A stretch of 8,550 bases of DNA from assembly GCA_964604195.1 (NCBI GenBank), contig CAZRXW010000037.1, forward strand, positions 1 to 8,550, read 5' to 3'. Of this stretch, positions 1 to 6,723 are shown one piece after another; the stretch's first letter is position 1, and each line of letters begins with the position of its first letter. This stretch comes from SSEF01 sp964604195 (GTDB lineage: Bacteria; Patescibacteriota; Minisyncoccia; Moranbacterales; UBA1568). The translations under genes were made by a program, and so were the position numbers. The notes under the pieces are model-generated. The model was not told the DNA's origin, made no database searches, and saw nothing but the letters and a program-made list of their open reading frames with translations.

Positions 1-62
1 AAACGAGATGTCTTTTGTTTCAAAGGAAATTGCAATTCAGATTAGAATTCAGGTGGTCTCTC

Positions 63-91
63 TTGACAAAAATAACGTTTATGTGTAAATA
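63..91 (+). promoter_or_regulatory. Sigma-70-type promoter for the sigma-4/HARE gene
   Basis: A perfect -35 box TTGACA lies at 63-68. A weaker -10 region follows at about 85-91, read as GTAAAT or TAAATA with a 16-17 bp spacer, and has TG dinucleotides just upstream that could act as an extended -10. Transcription would start near 97-98, about 48 nt before the ATG at 146. Nothing coding is visible in 1-62. The -35 is convincing; the exact -10 is not. Confidence 0.6.
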
Positions 92-145
92 TGAGGTACT
101 TTTAAAAACTCTGTAGATCATTATTTCTTAGCCATTTTTGTCTCT

Positions 146-1216
146 ATGAGTACTGTCAATTCTAAGCCAAAAGACCTGACCAAGGGCGCTGGTTTTCGAG
201 CCTTTCTCGATAGTCTCCTGAGTCGCTTCCCAGAGCGCTCGAGGGCTATTTTTAGTCTTCGTTTTGGCCTTGATGAGGGTACCGAAAAGACCCTGGAGGA
301 GATTGGCAAGACCTACTCTATCACTCGAGAGCGGGTGAGGCAGGTAGTAGACGTTATGCTCAAGAAAATGAAGACCGAGCTCAAAGAGGCTAAGAATGAG
401 CCAGTCATCGTCAAGGTAAAGACGCTCCTCGAAGAGTCGGCCGGAGTTATGACGCTTGACGCTATAGTGAAGCAATTGGCCAAAGATGATCTCAAGGAAG
501 GCAAGGCTCTCTTGGCGTTACTCTCTGTGATGCCTGGTCTTGATTATGTCAAAGAATCTGATCATGAGAAGGCTGCCGTAGCTCTCCATGATTTTGATCG
601 CAAAGCTTGGCAGGGTGTTGTGGAAAGTGTGGCATCAGCTCTCAAGAGCGAAGACAACGCTATGGACTTCCAGGGACTGTATACTCTCTTTACCAAAACT
701 CACCCACAGGGAGGGAATGTTTCTGAAATGAAACTGAAGTGCTGGCTGTCTCCTTCCAAGAAAATTGAAGAAAACGTTTTTGGTCAGTATGGACTCTGCA
801 CCTGGGAGACAATTCGTCCTCGGGGGACCCGCGAGCGAGCCCACCTTATTCTCAAGGTTTTTGGCAAGCCGCTTCACTTTCGTGAGATTGCCAAGCTGAT
901 CGATGAACACGGTCTCTACAAACCAGGGAAGAAAACTCATCCTCAGACAGTTCACAATGAGCTTATCAAAGACAGGCGTTTCGTCCTCGTCGGTCGTGGC
1001 ACCTATGCTCTTTCTGATTGGGGCTATACCAAGGGAACGGTCCGTCAGGTGCTCGCTAATATTCTCAAAGAGAAGTCAGAGCCAATGTCACGAGAAGAGC
1101 TCCTCAAGGCAGTGATGAAAGTGCGCCAAGTTAAAAAATCTACAGTGATCATCAATCTCAACACTTTCTTTACCAAAGTTGGGAAAAACATCTATACTTT
1201 GCGTGAAGGGTCTTAA
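146..1216 (+). CDS. Sigma-70 region 4 / HARE-type winged-helix DNA-binding protein
   Basis: This 356-aa protein looks like a transcription regulator that joins a sigma-factor-like HTH to several winged helices. Residues about 27-75 match sigma-70 region 4: RSRAIFSLRFGL, then TLEEIGKTYSITRERVRQV, with the recognition helix at about 58-67. Residues about 229-292 look like a HARE-HTH domain (RAHLILKVFGKPLHFREIAKLI, ending in GRGTYALSDWGY), the fold also found in the RNA polymerase delta subunit of Firmicutes. Residues 298-353 form another winged-helix-like unit, and 87-150 may be a degenerate one. It lacks sigma regions 2 and 3, so it is unlikely to act as an ordinary sigma factor and may instead bind promoters or modulate polymerase. 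The ATG at 146 has no Shine-Dalgarno. An in-frame ATT at 134 sits directly after TTTCTTAGCC and could be an alternative start. It has its own promoter and ends in TAA 96 nt before the next gene. The domain calls are firm; the role is inferred. Confidence 0.85.
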   Translation: MSTVNSKPKDLTKGAGFRAFLDSLLSRFPERSRAIFSLRFGLDEGTEKTLEEIGKTYSITRERVRQVVDVMLKKMKTELKEAKNEPVIVKVKTLLEESAGVMTLDAIVKQLAKDDLKEGKALLALLSVMPGLDYVKESDHEKAAVALHDFDRKAWQGVVESVASALKSEDNAMDFQGLYTLFTKTHPQGGNVSEMKLKCWLSPSKKIEENVFGQYGLCTWETIRPRGTRERAHLILKVFGKPLHFREIAKLIDEHGLYKPGKKTHPQTVHNELIKDRRFVLVGRGTYALSDWGYTKGTVRQVLANILKEKSEPMSREELLKAVMKVRQVKKSTVIINLNTFFTKVGKNIYTLREGS

Positions 1217-1264
1217 TTACTTTGGGACGATTGAGTTTTGCTAGCCGGCAGGACAAAAAGTTCG

Positions 1265-1312
1265 TATACTAAGGAAGTGTAAGCGGGCAACGCCCCATTA
1301 ACTTTCTCGGCC
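1265..1312 (+). promoter_or_regulatory. Putative -10 box and 5' leader of the ATPase module
   Basis: TATACT at 1265-1270 is a good -10 box. No good -35 lies at 16-18 bp; TTGCTA at 1238-1243 is 21 bp away. A start near 1277 would give a leader of about 36 nt with a small hairpin (GGGC at 1285-1288, loop AAC, GCCC at 1292-1295). It ends in TTTCTCGGCC (1303-1312), which directly abuts the ATG. There is no Shine-Dalgarno close to the start; AAGGAAG at 1271-1277 is too far upstream. Confidence 0.4.
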
Positions 1313-2590
1313 ATGGCCGAATTTTTCTCTAACGTAGCATTCATGTTTTCTGTGGCGAGCGATATTTGGTATATCGTTCTTCCACCGGTTTTGTATTTTC
1401 TCTTCATACTCCTGTGGGGCGATTATATAGCCGGGAAAGTAGCTTCCAAAATGGAGTGGGTACTCCTCGAGATTATTCCACCACGTGAAATAGAAAAAAG
1501 TCCACATCCCATGGAGCTCATTTTCTCAGGTCTTTCTGGTGTTATTAAAACACCGTCGGCCGTTGAGGAATTTGTCACGGGTGATATCCCAGCGAGTTTT
1601 AGTTTGGAAATTGTCGGCACTGAAGGCAAGGCTCATTTCTATATTCGTACCCTCAAAGGGTTTCGTAATCTGGTAGAGGCTCATTTCTATGCTCAGTATC
1701 CAGATGTTGAAATTGTCGAGGTAGATGATTACGTCAATGACGTGCCGCGCTCTATGCCCAATATGGAGTGGGATATGTGGGGAGTAGAGTTCAAGCTCCT
1801 CAAACCAGATCTCTACCCAATCCGCACGTACAAATTTTTTGAAGAAAGTGTCACCGGGAAAATGATTGATCCATTGGCCGGTCTTATCGAAGTGATCGGC
1901 AAGGCTCCTCCAGGACAACATATGTGGCTGCAGCTTATTGTAACGCCACAAAAAGAAGATTGGGGTCCAAAAAAAGGCCAAGCCACTATCGAGGAATTCC
2001 TCGGTCATGAAGAAGTAGAGTCGCCCGGTGTCTTGGCTCGTCTCTGGCATGATTTTTCAGAAATATTTGCCAATATTTTTACGGCTATCCTGGGGAAGGA
2101 AATCGAATGGACTGCTTTCGGTGAGGCACCTTCCAAAGATGAGGCACCGGTAGAATTTCGTCTTACTCCCGGACAGAAAGATGTGCTTAAAGCGCTGGAG
2201 AGTAATATCGGTAAGCCGATGTACAAAATAAAAATGCGGTACATGTACATTGGGAGAAGGGAAGGTTTTTCCAAGCAGACCGGTGTTTCGGCCTTTATCG
2301 GAGGGATCAAACAATTCAATGATCTCAATCTCAATAGTATGGTGCCGGACGATCTTACCAAGACGTATGCCAACTATATCTGGGTAGACAAGCGTACCCG
2401 TTACAGACAGCGTAAACTTTTCCGACGCTATATTAGCCGAGATACTGATGATCAGAGTAATCGTTTTCTTCTCTCTTCTGAGGAATTGGCCACCCTTTTC
2501 CATATCCCAGACATGTCTGTGACAGCCCCATCACTCACCAGAGTGGTGGCCAAGCGTGGTGGTGCCCCAGCTAATTTGCCGGTACAATAA
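1313..2590 (+). CDS. Membrane-anchored partner protein of the TraG/VirD4-like ATPase
   Basis: This 425-aa protein has one clear hydrophobic segment at residues about 18-36 (DIWYIVLPPVLYFLFILLWG), so it is probably anchored in the inner membrane with a large soluble domain. The rest is mixed alpha/beta with conserved-looking acidic and aromatic stretches, for example the region around HFYAQYPDVEIVEVDDY. Near the C-terminus, LLSSEELATLFHIPD resembles a motif that, from my recollection of the family, precedes the ATPase core in TraG/HerA-like conjugation proteins that carry both parts in one chain. The 3' end is 15 nt from the ATG of the ATPase gene, so the two are almost certainly co-transcribed. 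The protein would be a membrane scaffold or coupling partner for that ATPase. Catalytic motifs are absent. I recall similar uncharacterised (DUF-class) proteins next to such ATPases in Patescibacteria, but I cannot check the family name here. Confidence 0.75.
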   Translation: MAEFFSNVAFMFSVASDIWYIVLPPVLYFLFILLWGDYIAGKVASKMEWVLLEIIPPREIEKSPHPMELIFSGLSGVIKTPSAVEEFVTGDIPASFSLEIVGTEGKAHFYIRTLKGFRNLVEAHFYAQYPDVEIVEVDDYVNDVPRSMPNMEWDMWGVEFKLLKPDLYPIRTYKFFEESVTGKMIDPLAGLIEVIGKAPPGQHMWLQLIVTPQKEDWGPKKGQATIEEFLGHEEVESPGVLARLWHDFSEIFANIFTAILGKEIEWTAFGEAPSKDEAPVEFRLTPGQKDVLKALESNIGKPMYKIKMRYMYIGRREGFSKQTGVSAFIGGIKQFNDLNLNSMVPDDLTKTYANYIWVDKRTRYRQRKLFRRYISRDTDDQSNRFLLSSEELATLFHIPDMSVTAPSLTRVVAKRGGAPANLPVQ

Positions 2591-2605
2591 GAGCCATTGC
2601 CATTT

Positions 2606-4708
2606 ATGCCAGAAGCCAATCCTATCACCGTTTTTGCTAAGACCAATTTCCGCAATGAGGAGCGGGTGTTTGGTATCAAAGCTGATGATCGTCGTCGGCA
2701 CATGTATATCATCGGAAAGACTGGTATGGGGAAAACTAATCTCTTGGAGAATCTGGCTATCCAAGATATCCGAGCTGGTCACGGCATGTGCTTTATCGAT
2801 CCACACGGAGATGTGGCCCAAAAGCTTATCAAGGCTGTACCGCCAGAGCGTATCAATGATGTGATTTATTTTGATCCAGCTGATCAAAAATTTCCGATTG
2901 CGTTCAATATTCTTGAACAGGTAGCTCCCGATCAGCGTTCACTGGTAGCTTCTGGACTGGTTGGTGTATTCAAAAAAATCTGGGCTGACAGTTGGGGGCC
3001 GCGCCTTGAATATATCCTCCGCAATGCGATTCTCGCTCTTCTCGAGTATCCGGGCTCGACCCTCCTCGGGGTGATGCGTATTCTTGTTGACAAGAGTTAT
3101 CGTGAGCGGGTGGTTGACAAAGTGACGGACCCAGTGGTCAAAGCTTTTTGGCGAGATGAATTTGCTGGCTGGAATGAACGCGTGCTCCAGGAAGTGATTT
3201 CACCTATTCAGAACAAGGTAGGACAGTTTACGTCCAATAGTTTGATCCGCAATATTATTGGTCAGACGACCAGTGCTTTTAATGTGCGGGAAGTGATGGA
3301 CGGCCAAAAGATTCTCATCATGAATCTGGCCAAAGGAAAGATTGGTGAAGACTCCTCGGCCCTCCTGGGAGCGATGATGATTACCAAAATTCAGCTTGCG
3401 GCTATGGGCCGAGTTGATATTCCAGAGGCTGAACGCAAAGACTTTTATCTCTATGTTGACGAGTTCCAGAACTTTGCGACAGATTCATTTGCCAATATTT
3501 TGTCCGAGGCACGTAAGTATCGGTTGGCGCTCGTGTTGGCCAATCAGTATATCACTCAGCTGGATGAAAAAGTTCAGGATGCTATTTTCGGTAACGCCGG
3601 AACAATTATTTCTTTCCGGGTTGGTGCCACCGATGCCGAATTTCTTGAGAAAGAATTTGAACCAGTCTTTATGATGAATGACCTGGTGAATCTCCCCAAA
3701 TACAATATCTATCTCAAGCTCATGATCGATGGGATTGCGGGCGATGCTTTTTCGGCAACAACTCTCCCTCCTATTCCCATCGAGAATCCAGATATCGATC
3801 AGCGAGTGATCGCGGTTACTCGGGAGCGCTATGCGGCTAGCCAAGAAGAAGTAGAGGACAAGATTCGCCGCTGGACAGGTATGCTTACTGATGAGGAAAA
3901 AGCTGAATTATTAAGGCGAGCAGCTCCTCCCGAAAAGCCCAAGGAAGAAGAGAAGCCTCGAGTTTCTCCTCCTCTAGCGCCACGAATGGAAATTAGGAAA
4001 CCAAAGGCAGTCTCTTCGGCTCCAGCTAAGCTGAGAGGGGAAAAGCCCTTCCCTAGACCAGTGGAAGTGGTAGAACCGAGCAAGAAGCATCGAGAGAAAG
4101 TAGTGGAGGAGACTCGTCCCGAGCCAGTTCTCCAATCTCAAGAAGAACCAAAAGAAACCCCTCCAGTGGTCCAGGTTCAAGAAGTGCCAAAGGCACCAGT
4201 TCAAGAGGAGAAGCCTGAGAAGCCGGTCACTGCACCAGTCGAAGTAGTGCCGAGCACAAAAGAGCCAGCTCCCGAAAGGAAGCTGTATCCGTCCTCCTGT
4301 GCTACTTGTGGGGTGGATATCAAGGTTCCTTTTGAACCCGATGATTCGAGACCTACTTTTTGCAAAGACTGTCTCCGGGATTATCAGCGAGCGGTAGCCA
4401 AAGCCAAGAAAGAGGAAGAGGAGAAACAGGTTCGTGAGCAAGGAGATGATCCAGATGGCGGTGCTCCTACGGGCGGCTCAGCACCAGCTCAGCACCAGCA
4501 TCGGGAGAAAAATAGGGAAGGAGAAAAAAGGCGCAATACGCAGCCTCGGGTATACGCCCCCTCAGAAGCCCCGGTCAAATTGTCCCAGACTCAATTTATT
4601 GCCCCAAAAAAATTCAAATCATTGGGTGGCAATAAGAAAGGCGTCGACCGAGACGCTGTCCGTACGCTCATCGAAAATGCCCGTCACCATCATCCTGAAG
4701 AAGTCTAA
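2606..4708 (+). CDS. TraG/VirD4/HerA-like DNA-translocation ATPase with zinc-motif tail
   Basis: This 700-aa P-loop ATPase belongs to the type IV secretion coupling-protein / HerA-FtsK group, whose members pump DNA at membranes. Walker A is GKTGMGKT (residues 37-44), followed by a FIDPHGD strand typical of the group. Walker B is FYLYVDEFQNF, with D285 and E286. LANQYITQL follows as the conserved glutamine motif, and a GTIISFRVG strand closes the core at about residue 340. Residues about 420-560 are rich in Pro, Glu and Lys and probably disordered. They lead to a C-x2-C-x17-C-x2-C zinc motif (Cys 565, 568, 586 and 589), an acidic/basic linker and a short conserved-looking end. An in-frame TTG at 2597 could add three residues; I prefer the ATG. 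No Shine-Dalgarno is visible. The ATPase has no transmembrane segment, so the preceding membrane protein likely anchors it. No relaxase, VirB4 or mating-channel gene lies nearby, so conjugation is not supported; DNA uptake or another translocation role is possible. Confidence 0.88.
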   Translation: MPEANPITVFAKTNFRNEERVFGIKADDRRRHMYIIGKTGMGKTNLLENLAIQDIRAGHGMCFIDPHGDVAQKLIKAVPPERINDVIYFDPADQKFPIAFNILEQVAPDQRSLVASGLVGVFKKIWADSWGPRLEYILRNAILALLEYPGSTLLGVMRILVDKSYRERVVDKVTDPVVKAFWRDEFAGWNERVLQEVISPIQNKVGQFTSNSLIRNIIGQTTSAFNVREVMDGQKILIMNLAKGKIGEDSSALLGAMMITKIQLAAMGRVDIPEAERKDFYLYVDEFQNFATDSFANILSEARKYRLALVLANQYITQLDEKVQDAIFGNAGTIISFRVGATDAEFLEKEFEPVFMMNDLVNLPKYNIYLKLMIDGIAGDAFSATTLPPIPIENPDIDQRVIAVTRERYAASQEEVEDKIRRWTGMLTDEEKAELLRRAAPPEKPKEEEKPRVSPPLAPRMEIRKPKAVSSAPAKLRGEKPFPRPVEVVEPSKKHREKVVEETRPEPVLQSQEEPKETPPVVQVQEVPKAPVQEEKPEKPVTAPVEVVPSTKEPAPERKLYPSSCATCGVDIKVPFEPDDSRPTFCKDCLRDYQRAVAKAKKEEEEKQVREQGDDPDGGAPTGGSAPAQHQHREKNREGEKRRNTQPRVYAPSEAPVKLSQTQFIAPKKFKSLGGNKKGVDRDAVRTLIENARHHHPEEV
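4477..4498 (+). repeat. Perfect 11-bp tandem duplication inside the ATPase tail
   Basis: CTCAGCACCAG occurs twice head to tail. Eleven bases is not a multiple of three, so a recent duplication would have shifted the frame. The sequence after it still reads as a plausible Lys/Arg-rich tail with an ordered-looking end (RTLIENARHHHPEEV), so either the repeat is old or the tail tolerates change. Confidence 0.8.
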
Positions 4709-4711
4709 AGT

Positions 4712-4735
4712 AAGCATTGGAGTCTTGCTTTTTTT
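4712..4735 (+). terminator. Weak intrinsic terminator after the ATPase gene
   Basis: A 5-bp stem, AAGCA (4712-4716) with TGCTT (4726-4730), runs into a tract of seven T at 4729-4735, starting four bases after the TAA. The stem is short, so termination may be partial. Confidence 0.45.
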
Positions 4736-4750
4736 GTATTCATCTGCGAG

Positions 4751-4818
4751 AATGTGTCGCTCGGTATTTTCGATTTTGTGCCCGAGACAAGTCTTCATTT
4801 TTTTGAAAATGTGTCGCT
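4751..4818 (+). repeat. Direct repeat pair AATGTGTCGCT in the mnmA upstream region
   Basis: The 11-mer AATGTGTCGCT occurs at 4751-4761 and again at 4808-4818, with starts 57 bp apart. The first copy overlaps the left side of a hairpin, CTCGG (4760-4764) pairing with CCGAG (4782-4786), extended by TGT/ACA across a two-base bulge. The spacing and position suggest paired protein-binding sites or a duplicated structural element upstream of mnmA. The function is unknown. Confidence 0.5.
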
Positions 4819-4821
4819 TAC

Positions 4822-4874
4822 AGTAAATTTCCCCTCCCTGAAGCACGATAGCTTCGCGGTCGGGAAAATTTACT
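4822..4874. repeat. 53-bp imperfect inverted repeat upstream of mnmA
   Basis: The outer arms AGTAAATTT (4822-4830) and AAATTTACT (4866-4874) are perfect. Imperfect C-rich/G-rich middle arms follow, and GAAGC (4840-4844) pairs with GCTTC (4851-4855) around the loop ACGATA. It ends 20 nt before the mnmA ATG, so it lies in the mnmA leader or overlaps its promoter. It has no U-tract on the plus strand, so it is not a classical terminator. It could be a regulatory hairpin, an operator, or a palindromic insertion. Confidence 0.75.
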
Positions 4875-4894
4875 GCTCGCTTTTCGTCTAGCAT

Positions 4895-5974
4895 ATGCTT
4901 CAAATTCCTGACAATTCAAAAATTGCGATGCTGGTATCAGGCGGAGTGGACAGCTCGGTTACTTTGGCGCTCCTCAAACAGGCGGGTTTTGATGTCACGG
5001 CTTTTTATCTCAAGATTTGGCTCGAGGATGAGCTTTCGTATTTAGGAGATTGTCCCTGGGAGGAGGACCTCGATTTTGTCCGTCAGGTAACGGCCCAGCT
5101 CGGGGTGCCGCTCGAAGTTGTACCACTCCAGAAAGAGTATTGGGAGCGGGTGGTACAAACAGCGATTGACGAAGTGAGAGCGGGGAGGACGCCCAATCCA
5201 GACATGCTCTGCAATAGCCGGATCAAATTTGGTGCATTTTTCGACGCGGTCGGAAACAAGTATGATTTTGTAGCGACGGGGCACTATGCATGGGCCGAAG
5301 AAAAAAACGGGAAGAAATATCTCAAGAAAACTCCCGATGTCGTTAAAGACCAGACATATTTTCTCTCCCAGCTTTCCCGGGCGCAGCTTTTGCGAGCGAT
5401 TTTTCCTATTGGACAGTTTGAGAAATCCAAAGTACGGGCACTAGCCGAAGAATTTAATCTCCCCAATGCCAAACGGAAAGATAGTCAAGGCATTTGTTTT
5501 CTCGGCAAGATTCCGTTTGATGCCTTTCTGCGCCATCACTTGGGTGAACAAAAAGGCAAACTCATCGATGTGGAGACGGGGAAAGTGATGGGAGAGCATC
5601 CAGGATTTTGGTATTTCACCATTGGTCAACGTGAGGGAATTGGCCTTTCGGGCGGTCCCTGGTATGTGGTGAAAAAGGATACGGCCAAGAATATCGTGTA
5701 TATCGGTCACAAGGAAGTGAAAGAGGCCACCGCGACCGATCACTTTTTGGTTACGGGCCTCAATTGGTTTAATGATAGGCCCGAAGATGGGGCCGAGCTT
5801 TCGGTGAAACTGCGTCATGGGCCCAAAGAATATGAGTGTACTGTCCAGTGGCAAGATAAGGAGACGCTCGAAGTCTTCCTCAAGAATGAAAAAGATCCGG
5901 GTGTCGCTATGGGTCAGTATGCGGTCTTTTATGCTGGCGACTATTGCCTTGGCGGAGGAGTGATCAGCGAGTAA
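4895..5974 (+). CDS. mnmA: tRNA 2-thiouridine(34) synthase MnmA
   Basis: This 359-aa enzyme thiolates C2 of the wobble uridine in tRNAs for Lys, Glu and Gln, using ATP and a relayed persulfide in the cytoplasm. The N-terminal PP-loop is SGGVDSS (residues 15-21). The two catalytic cysteines sit in NPDMLCNSRIKFG (Cys106) and DSQGICFLG (Cys201). ATGHYA (127-132), the KDQTYFLSQL segment (151-160) and TIGQREGIGL are further family signatures. The C-terminal beta-barrel is present through the YCLGGGVI end. The length matches intact family members. The ATG lies within CATATG and has no Shine-Dalgarno; TTTCGTCTAGC lies just upstream. The gene is probably monocistronic, between a structured leader and a strong terminator. 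It looks complete and functional. Confidence 0.97.
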   Translation: MLQIPDNSKIAMLVSGGVDSSVTLALLKQAGFDVTAFYLKIWLEDELSYLGDCPWEEDLDFVRQVTAQLGVPLEVVPLQKEYWERVVQTAIDEVRAGRTPNPDMLCNSRIKFGAFFDAVGNKYDFVATGHYAWAEEKNGKKYLKKTPDVVKDQTYFLSQLSRAQLLRAIFPIGQFEKSKVRALAEEFNLPNAKRKDSQGICFLGKIPFDAFLRHHLGEQKGKLIDVETGKVMGEHPGFWYFTIGQREGIGLSGGPWYVVKKDTAKNIVYIGHKEVKEATATDHFLVTGLNWFNDRPEDGAELSVKLRHGPKEYECTVQWQDKETLEVFLKNEKDPGVAMGQYAVFYAGDYCLGGGVISE

Positions 5975-5991
5975 TACCGGATAAAAATTTC

Positions 5992-6023
5992 AAAGCCCGC
6001 GAGCAGATTGCTCCGGGCCTTTT
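5992..6023 (+). terminator. Strong terminator between convergent mnmA and the 204-aa gene
   Basis: GCCCG (5995-5999) pairs with CGGGC (6014-6018), and GAGCA (6001-6005) pairs with TGCTC (6009-6013) around the loop GAT, with one bulged C. It is followed by CTTTT on the plus strand. On the minus strand the hairpin leads to TTTGAAATTTTT, so it can also stop transcription of the convergent gene that ends at 6046. Confidence 0.85.
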
Positions 6024-6045
6024 GGTTCAGGTGAGCGCGATGCGC

Positions 6046-6660
6046 TCAAGTGCGAGTGACTTGCAAGGGTATACCGAGCCGATCAAAGAGCTCATTAATC
6101 CGCCGCACCCAGCAGCGGCTTGGCCAACTGTCGGGATCATCATTCTGAATGATGGAGGTATAACCATCATTGAGAGTCCGTGCGAAACTGAGGAGTGCGA
6201 GTCGGATGAGCGGGACCGGAGACTCGGCCGTGAGATCGTCCCGGCGTTCCCAGGCGTAGGTGATGAGCTCGTGAGCGGTTCGCCCCTTGCAGTTGGGGAG
6301 ATCGTAGCCAGGCCGGAGCGTGAGGACGACCCGAGTGACCTTCCTTTGGATGAGGTGAACGAGGATTCTGGCTTCAACCCGAGCTGCCTCATCGGTAATG
6401 AGACCAGAGAGGTAGTCACGCAGCCAGTCTTTCCATTCGTAACCCGTGCTTCGGGAGAGTACGGCGCAGTAGAGGAGGAAGAGGGCCGTCCGATAGGTCT
6501 TGCCATCAACGGGAAACGTCGCGCTCTCTTCGCCGAAGTAGATGGTGATCTCCTTGACCGGGACATCCGACAAGTGCCGGATGAGGAAGAAGTCGAGGAG
6601 GTCATTGACACAATGGCCGTGAAAGTCAGTAAAATCAGGGGCAAATATGAGACGGAGCAT
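6046..6660 (-). CDS. Hypothetical 204-aa protein, orphan on the minus strand
   Basis: I do not recognise this family. The start is well supported: on the minus strand AAGGAG (plus positions 6666-6671) lies 5 nt before the ATG at 6660. The protein begins MLRLIFAPDFTDFHGHCV and has the balanced Leu/Phe/Asp/Arg composition of a globular cytoplasmic protein. No signal peptide or clear membrane span is present; LFLLYCAVL at about residue 61 is short. A basic stretch, RKVTRVVLTLRPGYDL, and the helical segment RTAHELITYAWERRDDL lie in the middle. No catalytic motif is evident. Two other long open frames overlap it (plus 5944-6735 and minus 6027-6752), but both have repetitive Ser/Arg- or Glu/Pro-biased translations and look like shadows of a G+C-rich gene. 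It ends in TGA facing the shared terminator. Confidence 0.65.
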   Translation of the reverse strand: MLRLIFAPDFTDFHGHCVNDLLDFFLIRHLSDVPVKEITIYFGEESATFPVDGKTYRTALFLLYCAVLSRSTGYEWKDWLRDYLSGLITDEAARVEARILVHLIQRKVTRVVLTLRPGYDLPNCKGRTAHELITYAWERRDDLTAESPVPLIRLALLSFARTLNDGYTSIIQNDDPDSWPSRCWVRRINELFDRLGIPLQVTRT

Positions 6661-6687
6661 GAGGACTCCTTGCGTTGTGGGAGGTAC

Positions 6688-6717
6688 AAAAAACTTACTA
6701 CGGATCCCGTAGCAGTT
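6688..6717 (-). terminator. Hairpin plus six U in the leader of the minus-strand gene
   Basis: Read on the minus strand, AACTGCTACGG pairs with CCGTAGT-A-AGTT around the loop GAT: about 11 pairs including one G-U, with one bulged A, then six T. The G-U is an A-C mismatch on the plus strand, so the structure is better on the minus strand. It lies 17 nt upstream of the Shine-Dalgarno. No minus-strand gene lies upstream, so it may be an attenuator or a protective 5' hairpin of the 204-aa gene's mRNA. Confidence 0.6.
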
Positions 6718-6723
6718 GGGAAT

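Noticed and set aside
1313..4708. Complete conjugation or type IV secretion locus
   Set aside because: Only the coupling-type ATPase and its membrane partner are present. There is no relaxase, VirB4, pilin or channel component in the window.
4755..4874. CRISPR array or known riboswitch before mnmA
   Set aside because: There are only two copies of an 11-mer, with no regular spacers, and I recognise no riboswitch core.
4619..4903. Minus-strand open frame of 94 codons through the region upstream of mnmA
   Set aside because: Its composition looks passably protein-like, and the intergenic part is stop-free. But it starts with TTG (or the ATG at 4894) without a good Shine-Dalgarno, reads through the long inverted repeat, and overlaps both the 3' end of the ATPase gene and the mnmA start. 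I could not support it as a gene.
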